DNA of 64,000 bases from Nocardioides dongkuii. Lineage in GTDB: Bacteria; Actinomycetota; Actinomycetes; Propionibacteriales; Nocardioidaceae. The stretch lies in NCBI RefSeq assembly GCF_014127485.1, contig NZ_CP059903.1, positions 1,364,001 to 1,428,000 of the forward strand. The letters are read 5' to 3'. The first letter of the stretch is position 1; each line of letters starts with the position of its first letter. Shown here in pieces: positions 8,399 to 16,071 of the stretch. The notes under the pieces are model-generated. The model worked only from the letters and a program-made list of their open reading frames with translations, did not search any database and was not told the DNA's origin. The position numbers and the translations under genes were made by a program.

Positions 8399-9190
8399 TC
8401 AGCGGGCCCGCGTGGCGGCGACCCGCTCGACCACCAGCTCGGGGACCAGGTGGTCGTCGAGGGCGGTCGAGCGGTCGGGGAAGTCGAAGACCGCCACCAT
8501 CAGCTGCATCGGGTACGTCGGCGGGGCGGCGCACCGACGTACCTCGCGGCCGTCGACGGTGAAGACGGCCTCGCGCTCGTCCCAGTCGACGGCGTAGGTG
8601 TGCGGGCGGGTGACGTCGACGGCGAGGCGCGGTGCCGCGAAGTCCTGGGTCAGCGCGGGGTCGCGGAACGCCTTGACGCCCACGCCGACCTCGGCGCTGG
8701 CCGGTGACCGGTCCACGGCGTCGCCGAAGACCTCGAAGACGCACAGCTCACCGGAGCGCAGCTGGTCGCGGTCGTCCTCGAGCCCGGTGAGCCACAGCGC
8801 CGCCATCGATCGCGGCGAGAGCGTCATCCGGGCCTGGACCTCCACGCGCCCGGGCCCCACCAGCAGCCCTTCGAAGGTCGGCTGCTCCTCGCGGACGACC
8901 TGGCCCTCGCGGAAACGCTGCTGACCGCGCGCCGAGCCCACCGGACCCGACCAGCTCGCGGTCTGCAGCCCTGAGACCCGGATCGGGGGCTCGTGGTCGC
9001 CCGCGCACCAGAGCGGATGGTCGATGGGGACGTCGAGGACGAGCCCCTCCTGCCCGATCCGGAAGGACGCGGCCGACTCGGCCCGGGAGCTCCAAGCAGG
9101 CAGGTAGTGGGGGAGCCACACGCCGGTGTCCAGCGTCGGCCCGCGGAAGTCGTCGCTGAAGTCCGGTGAGAAATCCGGGGAGAAGTCCAC
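8399..9190 (-). CDS. glycoside hydrolase family 16-like protein
   Basis: A 263-residue protein of likely concanavalin-type beta-sandwich fold. It has an opening SDDFRGPTLDTGVWLPHYLPAW, an MAALWLTGLED core and a late YAVDWDEREAVFTVDG strand pair, as in GH16 glucanases. At the GH16 catalytic signature (E-x-D-x-x-E) it reads E148-L-C-V-F-E153: both glutamates are present, but the central aspartate is Cys150. Activity is therefore uncertain. There is no signal peptide. The N-terminus carries a short tandem DFSPDFSPDFSDDF. It interrupts nusA-ylxR on the opposite strand. Confidence 0.65.
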   Translation of the reverse strand: MDFSPDFSPDFSDDFRGPTLDTGVWLPHYLPAWSSRAESAASFRIGQEGLVLDVPIDHPLWCAGDHEPPIRVSGLQTASWSGPVGSARGQQRFREGQVVREEQPTFEGLLVGPGRVEVQARMTLSPRSMAALWLTGLEDDRDQLRSGELCVFEVFGDAVDRSPASAEVGVGVKAFRDPALTQDFAAPRLAVDVTRPHTYAVDWDEREAVFTVDGREVRRCAAPPTYPMQLMVAVFDFPDRSTALDDHLVPELVVERVAATRAR

Positions 9191-9196
9191 CGAACC

Positions 9197-9202
9197 AGGC
9201 TA
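9197..9202 (-). promoter_or_regulatory. -10 box of the GH16-like gene (leaderless-type)
   Basis: On the minus strand TAGCCT lies 6 nt upstream of the GTG at 9190. It is divergent from the ylxR promoter in a 77-nt gap. Confidence 0.5.
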
Positions 9203-9252
9203 GGCGCGGGCACCGACAGCGCTCCCGGTTCGGTCCCGGGCGCCAGTCGCGG

Positions 9253-9258
9253 TAGGGT
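9253..9258 (+). promoter_or_regulatory. -10 box of ylxR-infB
   Basis: TAGGGT ends 9 nt before the ylxR GTG. It implies that ylxR-infB have their own promoter here rather than depending on rimP-nusA. Confidence 0.5.
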
Positions 9259-9267
9259 TGTTGCGCA

Positions 9268-9636
9268 GTGGCTCGCCAACACACCTCACCGGCATGCCCG
9301 GACCCCGACCCCTCGCTGGGGCCGATCCGGACGTGCATCGGGTGTCGGAAGCGGGCCACGCGACGCGAGTTGTTGCGGGTGACCGTCGGCTCGGACGCGC
9401 ACGGCCACCCGGCCGTCACGCCCGATCCGCGCGGCACCGCTCCGGGACGGGGTGCCCACCTGCACCCCACGATCGGATGCTTCGACCTCGCGGTGCGGCG
9501 GAAGGCGTTCGCCCGCGCGCTGCGGTTCTCCGCAGCCGGGGGCCCGGGGCTCTCCACCACCCTGGTAGCTGAGCACCTCGCCGCGCACCACGACCCAGCA
9601 GGACCGACCGACAGAAACTGGAGCAGCAGCTCATGA
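9268..9636 (+). CDS. ylxR: YlxR family RNA-binding protein (DUF448)
   Basis: A 122-residue protein of the YlxR family, a small nucleic-acid-binding fold found between nusA and infB. Visible features are RTCIGCRKRATRRELLRV with the paired cysteines, DPRGTAPGRGAHLHPT, then CFDLAVRRKAFARALRF. All match the family order G-C-R ... GRGA-Y/H ... C-x-x-A-x-x-R/K-x-x-x-R-A-x-R. Relatives have been linked to transcription regulation and RNase P binding; its role here is not known. The C-terminus (after about residue 95) is a poorly conserved extension. The stop overlaps the first of a chain of tiny ORFs before infB. Confidence 0.92.
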   Translation: MARQHTSPACPDPDPSLGPIRTCIGCRKRATRRELLRVTVGSDAHGHPAVTPDPRGTAPGRGAHLHPTIGCFDLAVRRKAFARALRFSAAGGPGLSTTLVAEHLAAHHDPAGPTDRNWSSSS

Positions 9637-9678
9637 GCACTCGATGAGTACTTCCCGATGAGTTTGCACAACCACTAA
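9633..9678 (+). promoter_or_regulatory. chain of three tiny overlapping ORFs in the infB leader
   Basis: Starting inside the ylxR stop codon (ATGA), three mini-ORFs follow: 9633-9647 (MSTR), 9644-9661 (MSTSR) and 9658-9678 (MSLHNH). Each start overlaps the preceding stop as ATGA, so ribosomes finishing ylxR could re-initiate successively before reaching infB at 9741. The repeated gatgag units create the pattern. Regulatory role is an inference; chance repetition is possible. Confidence 0.4.
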
Positions 9679-9740
9679 CGGTCTCGATCACCACCCCCGG
9701 ACACCAGAGCCTGGCGGGTCTCGAGGCCAGAAGGAGAAAC

Positions 9741-12617
9741 GTGGCCAAGACCCGAGTACACGAGCTCGCCAAGGAGTTCGGCGTCGAGAGCAAGTTTGTT
9801 CTCGAGAAGTTCAAGGAGATGGGGGAGTTCGTCAAGTCGGCGAGCTCCACTGTCGAGCTGCCGGCGGAGATGCGCTTCCGCAAGGAGGTCGGCGCGTCGC
9901 TGAAGGCTGCGGCCCCGGCCGCCCCCGCCGAGGCACCCGCCGCCCCCAAGCCCGCCAAGCCCGCCGAGAAGGCTGCTCCGGCCCCCGCTGCCGAGGCCCC
10001 CGCCGCTCCGGCCCCCGCTGCCGAGGCCCCCGCCGCTCCGGCTCCCGCCCGGGCCGCCGGTCGCCCCGGTCCTCGGCCGGGCCCGCAGGCCCCTGCCGAG
10101 AAGGCCCCGGCTGCGCAGGCCCCGGTCGAGAAGGCTCCCGAGCCGGCCCCCGCGCCGCCCGCCGAGAAGCCGGCGGAGCCCGAGGCTCCCGCCGCGGCCG
10201 CCCCGGCTGCCCCGGCGACGCCCAAGGGCCCGACCCCGGCTCCGCGCCCGGTCGGTCGCCCCGGTGCGCCTCGCCCCGGCAACAACCCGTTCGCGCCCAG
10301 CCAGGGCATGGGCCGTCGTCCCGCTGCTCCGCCGCGCGACCCGGCTGCTGCCCCGGACGCCGGAGCCCCGCCCGCCGCGGGCGACCAGCGTCCGCCGCGG
10401 CCCCCGGCCGCCCGTGAGGGTGGCGCTCCGGGTCGTCCCGGCATGCCCCGCCCCAACCCGGCGATGATGCCCAAGTCCCCGGCCGCCTTCGGTGGTGGCC
10501 CCGGCGGTCGTGGCCCCGGTGGTCCGGGTGCCGGTCGTCCGGGTGCTCCCGGTCGCGGTGGCCCCGGTGCCGGTCGTCCGGGTGCTCCCGGTCGCGGTGG
10601 CCCCGGCGGCGGTGCCGGCGCGGGTGCGCCGGGTCGTCCCGGCAGCTTCCCCAGCGGTGGTCGTCCCTCTCGTCCCGGCCAGCGCGGTCAGACCCAGGGT
10701 GCCTTCGGTCGCCCCGGTGGTCCCTCGCGTCGTGGTCGCAAGTCGAAGCGGGCGCGTCGTCAGGAGTTCGAGGCGATGCAGGCCCCGACGATCGGCGGCG
10801 TGCGCGTCCGCAAGGGCGACGGCGAGACCGTCCGCCTGCCGCGTGGCGCCTCGCTGACCGACTTCGCCGAGCGCATCGGCGTCGACGCGGCTCAGCTCGT
10901 GCAGATGCTGTTCAGCCTCGGCGAGATGGTCACCGCGACCGAGTCGGTCAACGACGAGACCCTTGAGCTGATCGGCGAGGAGCTCAACTACGTCGTGCAG
11001 ATCGTCTCCCCGGAGGACGAGGACCGCGAGCTGCTCGAGTCCTTCGACCTCGAGTTCGGTGAGGACGAGGGCGACGAGTCCGACTTGGTCGTGCGGCCCC
11101 CGGTCGTCACGGTCATGGGTCACGTCGACCACGGCAAGACCAAGCTCCTCGACGCGCTGCGCAACGCCAACGTCGTCGACAAGGAGGCCGGTGGCATCAC
11201 CCAGCACATCGGTGCCTACCAGGTCGCGGCCGAGGTCGACGGCACCGAGCGTCGGATCACCTTCATCGACACCCCCGGTCACGAGGCGTTCACCGCCATG
11301 CGTGCCCGTGGTGCCCAGGCGACCGACATCGCGATCCTCGTGGTGGCGGCCGACGACGGCGTGATGCCGCAGACGGTCGAGGCGCTCAACCACGCCAAGG
11401 CCGCGGGCGTCCCGATCGTCGTGGCGGTCAACAAGATCGACAAGCCGGACGCCGACCCGACCAAGGTCCGCGGTCAGCTGACCGAGTACGGCCTGGTGCC
11501 CGAGGAGTACGGCGGCGACTCGATGTTCGTCGACGTCTCGGCGAAGTCGGGGCTCAACCTCGACAAGCTGCTCGAGGCGGTCATCCTGACGGCCGACGCG
11601 TCCCTGGACCTGCGGGCCAACCCCACGCAGGACGCCCAGGGCCTGGTCGTCGAGGCGCACCTGGACCGCGGTCGCGGCCCGGTGGCCACGGTGCTGGTCC
11701 AGCGCGGCACGCTGCGCGTCGGCGACTCGCTCGTGGCGGGTCCGGCGTACGGCCGGGTCCGGGCCATGCTCGACGAGCACGGCGAGAACATCACCGAGGC
11801 CTACCCCTCGCGTCCCGCCATGGTGCTGGGCCTGACCGCCGTCCCCGGCGCCGGTCAGAACTTCATCGTGGTCGACGACGACCGGATGGCACGCCAGATC
11901 GCCGAGAAGCGTGAGTCCCGTGAGCGGGCGGCCATGCAGGCCAAGCGCCGCGTCCGCCGCACGCTCGAGGACTTCATGGCCTCCATGGAGAAGGGTGCGA
12001 GCCAGGAGCTCAACCTGATCCTCAAGGGCGACGTGTCGGGCTCGGTCGAGGCCCTCGAGGACTCGCTGTCCCAGATCGACGTCGGCGAGGAGGTCCACAT
12101 CCGGGTCATCGACCGCGGTGTGGGCGCGATCACCGAGACCAACGTCGACCTGGCGGCCGCCTCCGACGCCATCATCATCGGCTTCAACGTCCGGCCCCAG
12201 GGCAAGGCGACCGAGATGGCCGACAAGGAGGGCGTGGAGATCCGGTACTACTCGGTGATCTACCAGGCCATCGAGGAGATCGAGGCGGCGCTCAAGGGCA
12301 TGCTCAAGCCCGAGTTCGAGGAGTCGACCCTGGGTCAGGCGGAGATCCGCGCGATCTTCCGCTCGTCCAAGATCGGCAACATCGCGGGCTGCATGGTCAC
12401 CGGCGGCGTGATCCGCCGCAACGCCAAGGTCCGGGTCATCCGCGACGGCAACGTCGTGGCCGACAACCTCGACCTCGCCTCGCTGAAGCGGGAGAGGGAC
12501 GACGCCTCCGAGGTCCGCGAGGGCTTCGAGTGCGGTCTGGTCCTGCGGAACTTCCAGGACATCAAGGAGGGCGACATCATCGAGGCCTTCGAGATGCGGG
12601 AGATCCCCCGCGCCTGA
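9741..12617 (+). CDS. infB: translation initiation factor IF-2
   Basis: IF-2 is the GTPase that places fMet-tRNA on the 30S subunit. The 958-residue protein has an N-terminal IF2N domain ([20 protein letters not shown]), a long Ala/Pro then Gly/Arg/Pro-rich linker (about 55-335), a second IF2N-type domain (about 355-425), and the G domain with GHVDHGKT at 460-467, DTPGHE and NKID. Domains II-IV follow, ending FEMREIPRA. The GTG at 9741 has SD aaggag 4 nt upstream. The low-complexity linker contains exact tandem DNA repeats, listed separately. An actinobacterial length and architecture; no abnormality in the GTPase core. Confidence 0.97.
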   Translation: MAKTRVHELAKEFGVESKFVLEKFKEMGEFVKSASSTVELPAEMRFRKEVGASLKAAAPAAPAEAPAAPKPAKPAEKAAPAPAAEAPAAPAPAAEAPAAPAPARAAGRPGPRPGPQAPAEKAPAAQAPVEKAPEPAPAPPAEKPAEPEAPAAAAPAAPATPKGPTPAPRPVGRPGAPRPGNNPFAPSQGMGRRPAAPPRDPAAAPDAGAPPAAGDQRPPRPPAAREGGAPGRPGMPRPNPAMMPKSPAAFGGGPGGRGPGGPGAGRPGAPGRGGPGAGRPGAPGRGGPGGGAGAGAPGRPGSFPSGGRPSRPGQRGQTQGAFGRPGGPSRRGRKSKRARRQEFEAMQAPTIGGVRVRKGDGETVRLPRGASLTDFAERIGVDAAQLVQMLFSLGEMVTATESVNDETLELIGEELNYVVQIVSPEDEDRELLESFDLEFGEDEGDESDLVVRPPVVTVMGHVDHGKTKLLDALRNANVVDKEAGGITQHIGAYQVAAEVDGTERRITFIDTPGHEAFTAMRARGAQATDIAILVVAADDGVMPQTVEALNHAKAAGVPIVVAVNKIDKPDADPTKVRGQLTEYGLVPEEYGGDSMFVDVSAKSGLNLDKLLEAVILTADASLDLRANPTQDAQGLVVEAHLDRGRGPVATVLVQRGTLRVGDSLVAGPAYGRVRAMLDEHGENITEAYPSRPAMVLGLTAVPGAGQNFIVVDDDRMARQIAEKRESRERAAMQAKRRVRRTLEDFMASMEKGASQELNLILKGDVSGSVEALEDSLSQIDVGEEVHIRVIDRGVGAITETNVDLAAASDAIIIGFNVRPQGKATEMADKEGVEIRYYSVIYQAIEEIEAALKGMLKPEFEESTLGQAEIRAIFRSSKIGNIAGCMVTGGVIRRNAKVRVIRDGNVVADNLDLASLKRERDDASEVREGFECGLVLRNFQDIKEGDIIEAFEMREIPRA
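9975..10034 (+). repeat. 30-nt tandem repeat in infB (Ala/Pro/Glu linker)
   Basis: Two exact 30-nt copies (9975-10004 and 10005-10034) plus a partial third encode [14 protein letters not shown] units. They lie in the low-complexity linker of IF-2 and are likely to vary in number between strains by replication slippage. Confidence 0.85.
10527..10604 (+). repeat. 39-nt tandem repeat in infB (Gly/Arg/Pro linker)
   Basis: Two exact 39-nt copies (10527-10565 and 10566-10604) encode [13 protein letters not shown]. They extend a longer imperfect run of GGRGPGGP and PGRGGP units. The positively charged, disordered segment could contact RNA, but this is not shown. Confidence 0.85.
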
Positions 12618-12626
12618 TCCACCCGT

Positions 12627-12662
12627 ACGTCGGCGGGGCCCCGCTCGGGGTCCCGCCGACGT
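12627..12662. terminator. strong hairpin between infB and rbfA
   Basis: Arms acgtcggcggg (12627-12637) and cccgccgacgt (12652-12662) pair perfectly, and the inner bases extend the stem to 16 bp (one G-U pair) around the loop gctc. No clear U-run follows, so it may be an intrinsic terminator of the GC-rich type, an attenuator or an mRNA-stabilising structure within the operon. Confidence 0.6.
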
Positions 12663-12693
12663 CCGATTTCGTCCCCGTTGAGAAGGTAGGAAC

Positions 12694-13221
12694 ATGAGCA
12701 GCCCACGCGTCCGCAAGATCGCCGACCGCATCCAGGTGATCGTGGCCGAGATGCTGGAGCGACGGGTCAAGGACCCGCGCCTCGGGTTCGTCACCATCAC
12801 CGACGTCCGCCTCACCGGCGACTCCCAGCAGGCCACGATCTTCTACACCGTGCTCGACGCCACGGGGGACGACGAGGCGGCCCTGGCCGCCACCGCTGCC
12901 GCGCTGGAGTCCGCCAAGGGCCTGCTGCGCTCCGAGGTCGCCAAGCAGCTCGGCATGCGGATCGTCCCGACGCTGACCTTCGTCGCCGACGCGCTCCCGG
13001 AGACCGCGCGCCACCTTGACGAGGTGCTGGCGCGCGCCCGGGCGCTGGACGAGGAGGTCGCGGCCCGGCGCCGCGAGACCTACGCCGGCGAGCCCGACCC
13101 GTACAAGAAGCCCCGCGTCGCCGACAGCGAGCCCGACGACGAGCCGGGGGAGCCCGGCGACCCCGCCGGCCCGGCGGAGCCGATCGACCCGGTCGACCCC
13201 GAGGACGTCGAGAAGTCGTGA
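12694..13221 (+). CDS. rbfA: 30S ribosome-binding factor RbfA
   Basis: RbfA assists late 30S maturation by binding near helix 1 of 16S rRNA. The 175-residue protein has the compact KH-type fold in residues 1-115: [39 protein letters not shown], then [23 protein letters not shown] strongly acidic, Pro-rich tail follows (about 135-175: [19 protein letters not shown]), longer than in the typical 120-150-residue protein. SD gagaaggtagg precedes the ATG. Its stop overlaps the truB GTG by 4 nt. Confidence 0.95.
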   Translation: MSSPRVRKIADRIQVIVAEMLERRVKDPRLGFVTITDVRLTGDSQQATIFYTVLDATGDDEAALAATAAALESAKGLLRSEVAKQLGMRIVPTLTFVADALPETARHLDEVLARARALDEEVAARRRETYAGEPDPYKKPRVADSEPDDEPGEPGDPAGPAEPIDPVDPEDVEKS

Positions 13222-14081
13222 CCACCCCCGGCCTGGTCGTCGTCGACAAGCCGGGCGGCATCACCTCCCACGACGTGGTGGCCCGGGTGCGCCGGCTGGC
13301 CGGCACCCGCAAGGTCGGCCACGCCGGCACCCTCGACCCGATGGCCACCGGCGTGCTGGTCCTCGGCGTGGACCGGGCGACCCGGCTCCTCGGGCACCTG
13401 ATGCTCACCGAGAAGGGGTACGACGCCACGGTGCGGCTCGGCGTCGCCACGACGACCGACGACGCCGAGGGCGAGGTGGTCGCGACCACGCCGGCCGCGC
13501 ACCTGGACGAGGCGGCGGTCCGCGCGAGGTTCGCGGAGCTCGTCGGCGACATCGAGCAGGTGCCGACGGCGGTCTCGGCGATCAAGGTCGACGGCAAGCG
13601 CGCCTACCAGCGGGTCCGCGACGGCGAGGAGGTCGAGCTGAAGGCGCGGCCGGTCACCGTCCACGAGCTGGTGGTGCGGGACGTCCGCCCGGGGGACGGC
13701 GTGCTCGACGTCGACATCTCGCTGCGCTGCTCCAGTGGCACCTACGTCCGCGCGATCGCCCGCGACGTCGGCGCCGCGCTGGGCGTCGGGGGCCACCTGA
13801 CCGCCCTGCGCCGCACCGCCGTCGGCCCCTACGACCTCGGGGTCGCGCGCACCCTGGACGAGCTCGCCGAGGACTTCGCGGTGCTGCCGATCGCCGCGGC
13901 GGCGCGCGCGGCGTTCCCGGCCGTCGACCTCGACGAGGACCAGGCCGGCGACGTCCGGGTGGGCCGCCCGCTGGACCTGCCGCTGGACGGGCTGGCCGGC
14001 GTCTTCGCCCCCGACGGGGAGTTCCTCGCCCTCTACGAGCCGCGGGACGGCCGGGCTCGACCGGTCGCCGTCTTCGTCTGA
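13218..14081 (+). CDS. truB: tRNA pseudouridine(55) synthase TruB
   Basis: TruB isomerises U55 in the T-loop of tRNAs. The 287-residue protein shows the start [22 protein letters not shown], the catalytic motif [14 protein letters not shown] with nucleophile Asp40, and the [16 protein letters not shown] motif in its second half ([18 protein letters not shown]). The C-terminal about 60 residues form the usual PUA-like end. The GTG start at 13218 overlaps rbfA, giving coupled translation in the infB operon. Confidence 0.96.
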   Translation: MTTPGLVVVDKPGGITSHDVVARVRRLAGTRKVGHAGTLDPMATGVLVLGVDRATRLLGHLMLTEKGYDATVRLGVATTTDDAEGEVVATTPAAHLDEAAVRARFAELVGDIEQVPTAVSAIKVDGKRAYQRVRDGEEVELKARPVTVHELVVRDVRPGDGVLDVDISLRCSSGTYVRAIARDVGAALGVGGHLTALRRTAVGPYDLGVARTLDELAEDFAVLPIAAAARAAFPAVDLDEDQAGDVRVGRPLDLPLDGLAGVFAPDGEFLALYEPRDGRARPVAVFV

Positions 14082-14093
14082 GCCGGCGCTGAG

Positions 14094-14099
14094 TAGGGT
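14094..14099 (+). promoter_or_regulatory. -10 box of ribF (leaderless-type)
   Basis: TAGGGT lies 7 nt before the ribF GTG and there is no Shine-Dalgarno sequence. ribF may thus be transcribed separately although it follows truB by 25 nt. Confidence 0.55.
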
Positions 14100-14106
14100 T
14101 CCTCGC

Positions 14107-15042
14107 GTGCAGATCTGGCGATCGCTCGACGACGTGCCGCCCGGCCTCGGCCGTACCGCCGTCGTCATCGGCAACTTCGACGGCGTCCACCTCGGGCACC
14201 GTCAGGTGCTGTCGCGGGCGCGCGAGCTCGCCGACGAGCGCGGGCTCACGCTGGTGGCGGTCACCTTCGACCCGCACCCGATGGCGGTGCTGCGCCCCGA
14301 GCACGCCCCGAGCACGCTGACCTCGATGGAGCTGCGCGCCGAGCTGCTCGCCGAGGCGGGCGCCGACGCCGTCCTGGCAGTGCCCTTCGACCGAGACGTC
14401 GCCACCTGGACCCCCGAGGAGTTCGTGCAGCGGGTCGTGGTCGACGCACTGGGTGCGGCCGCGGTCGTCGTCGGCGCCAACTTCCGGTTCGGGTCACGGG
14501 CCGCGGGCGACGTCGCCCTGCTCCGCGCCGAGGGGGAGCGGCTCGGGTTCACCGCCGAGGGCATCCCGCTCGACGGCGGACCGATGGTGTGGTCCTCGAC
14601 GTACGTCCGGACCTGCCTGGCCACCGGTGACGTCGCCGGCGCCGCCCAGGCCCTGGGTCGTCCGTACGCCGTGCGCGGCGTCGTCGTCCGCGGCGACCAG
14701 CGGGGCCGCGAGCTCGGCTACCCGACGGCCAACGTGCCCACCGACGGCCTGACGGCGGCGCCCGCCGACGGCGTGTACGCCGGCTGGCTGGTGCGCCTGG
14801 ACACCGGCGAGCGGTTCCCCGCCGCGATCAGCGTCGGCACCAACCCCACCTTCGACGGGGTACGGGCGCGGCGCGTGGAGAGCTACGTGCTGGACCGCAC
14901 CGACCTGGAGCTCTACGGCGTGGAGGTCGAGGTCTCCTTCGTCGACCGGCTGCGTGGCATGGTCGCCTTCGACTCCGTCGAGGCGCTCGTGGAGCAGATG
15001 GACGACGATGTCCGCCGCGCGCGCGAGATGCTGGTCCCGTGA
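14107..15042 (+). CDS. ribF: bifunctional riboflavin kinase / FAD synthetase RibF
   Basis: RibF phosphorylates riboflavin to FMN and adenylates FMN to FAD. The 311-residue protein has the N-terminal nucleotidyltransferase domain (1-185), with the HxGH-like motif IGNFDGVHLGHRQVL at residues 21-35 and SSTYVR near 170, and the C-terminal kinase barrel (about 190-310) with RGRELGYPTANV and ISVGTNPTFDG. All catalytic motifs are intact. The 3' end overlaps the next gene by 4 nt (GTGA). No FMN riboswitch was recognised upstream. Confidence 0.96.
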   Translation: MQIWRSLDDVPPGLGRTAVVIGNFDGVHLGHRQVLSRARELADERGLTLVAVTFDPHPMAVLRPEHAPSTLTSMELRAELLAEAGADAVLAVPFDRDVATWTPEEFVQRVVVDALGAAAVVVGANFRFGSRAAGDVALLRAEGERLGFTAEGIPLDGGPMVWSSTYVRTCLATGDVAGAAQALGRPYAVRGVVVRGDQRGRELGYPTANVPTDGLTAAPADGVYAGWLVRLDTGERFPAAISVGTNPTFDGVRARRVESYVLDRTDLELYGVEVEVSFVDRLRGMVAFDSVEALVEQMDDDVRRAREMLVP

Positions 15043-16052
15043 CGTCCACGCACCGGGAGGACGTCCTCGCCGAGACCGAGGCGTGGTTCCAGCACCACGG
15101 GCTGGCCTACTTCGTGCCCGAGCAGCGCGCCGGCGCCCGGGCGGCGCTGCGGCCCCGGCGGCTGGTCCCGCTGCTGGCGCTCACGGCGCTCGCCGCGGCC
15201 GCCATCGCGGTGGCGGTCTCGCTGCTGGCCGACGAGCTCAGCTTCCTGCCGGCGATCCTGTGGACCGCCTTCGGGCTGGTCGCCGCGTGGTACGCCCTGA
15301 CCGCGCTGGAGGCCCGGCCGATCGTCGCCTGGGCGCTGTCCCGGACCTTCGGCAGCCTGCGCACCCTGCTGCCGATGATGACGCGGGCACTGCCGCTGCT
15401 GCTGGTCTTCGTGACCTTCCTGTTCATCAACGCCGAGGTCTGGCAGGTCTCGGCGTACCTCGACGGCGGCAAGCTCTGGCTGGTCGCCCTGCTCTTCGGC
15501 ACCCTGGCCGTCGCGTTCCTGCTGGTGCGGCTGCCCGAGGAGGTCGACCGCACCGACGACCACGTCGACGAGGAGCTGCTGCTGAAGTCGACCGCCGACA
15601 CCCCGCTCGAGGAGGCCGCCCGTGCGCTGGTGGCCGACCCGGACGCCGACCCCGCGTCGTACGCCGAGGTCAGCGGCTTCGAGCGCTGGAACCTGATCCT
15701 GGTCCTGGTGATCATCCAGGCCACCCAGGTGCTGCTGCTCTCCGTCACGGTCTTCGCGTTCTTCATGATCTTCGGCGGCATCATCATGGACGAGGCGATC
15801 GTCGCCACCTGGACCGGCAGTCCGGACCAGGTGCACGCGCTCGGCTGGGCCCCCAGCCTGACCGTCGAGCTCGTCCAGGTCTCGGTGTTCCTGGCGGCGT
15901 TCTCGAGCCTCTACCTCACGGTCTCGACGGTGACCGACGAGACCTACCGCGAGCAGTTCTTCGGCAGCGTCCTGCACGAGCTGGAGCGGGCGGTCGGCGT
16001 CCGCGCGATCTACCTGGCCCTGCGACACTCAACCCTTAAGTCTACCGACTAA
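15039..16052 (+). CDS. integral membrane protein of unknown function
   Basis: A 337-residue protein translationally coupled to ribF. After a hydrophilic start (about 40 residues, including WFQHHGLAYFVPEQ) come about six membrane helices: 41-62, 70-88, 115-135, 145-165, then 220-255 and 275-300. A hydrophilic loop (about 168-215, EEVDRTDDHVDEELLLKSTAD) lies between the fourth and fifth. The C-terminal tail FGSVLHELERAVGVRAIYLAL is amphipathic. No known family motif was recognised. The last codons (ctt aag tct) are unusually A/T-ending for this genome, and the stop codon lies in a short inverted repeat. Confidence 0.75.
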   Translation: MTSTHREDVLAETEAWFQHHGLAYFVPEQRAGARAALRPRRLVPLLALTALAAAAIAVAVSLLADELSFLPAILWTAFGLVAAWYALTALEARPIVAWALSRTFGSLRTLLPMMTRALPLLLVFVTFLFINAEVWQVSAYLDGGKLWLVALLFGTLAVAFLLVRLPEEVDRTDDHVDEELLLKSTADTPLEEAARALVADPDADPASYAEVSGFERWNLILVLVIIQATQVLLLSVTVFAFFMIFGGIIMDEAIVATWTGSPDQVHALGWAPSLTVELVQVSVFLAAFSSLYLTVSTVTDETYREQFFGSVLHELERAVGVRAIYLALRHSTLKSTD

Positions 16053-16062
16053 CTGATGTTAG
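16049..16062. promoter_or_regulatory. small A/T-rich palindrome before the molybdopterin enzyme gene
   Basis: The sequence ctaac-tgat-gttag is a 5-bp inverted repeat overlapping the stop of the preceding gene and lying 9 nt before the ATG at 16072, in a locally A/T-rich patch. It could be an operator or part of a promoter, but it is too short to be sure. Confidence 0.25.
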
Positions 16063-16071
16063 CATCCGGGC

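Noticed and set aside
9675..12836. 1,053-residue open frame antisense to infB
   Set aside because: Low-complexity Gly/Thr/Arg runs mirror the IF-2 linker. The sense strand encodes an unmistakable IF-2.
14082..14106. FMN riboswitch upstream of ribF
   Set aside because: The gap is only 25 nt and holds none of the conserved riboswitch sequence.
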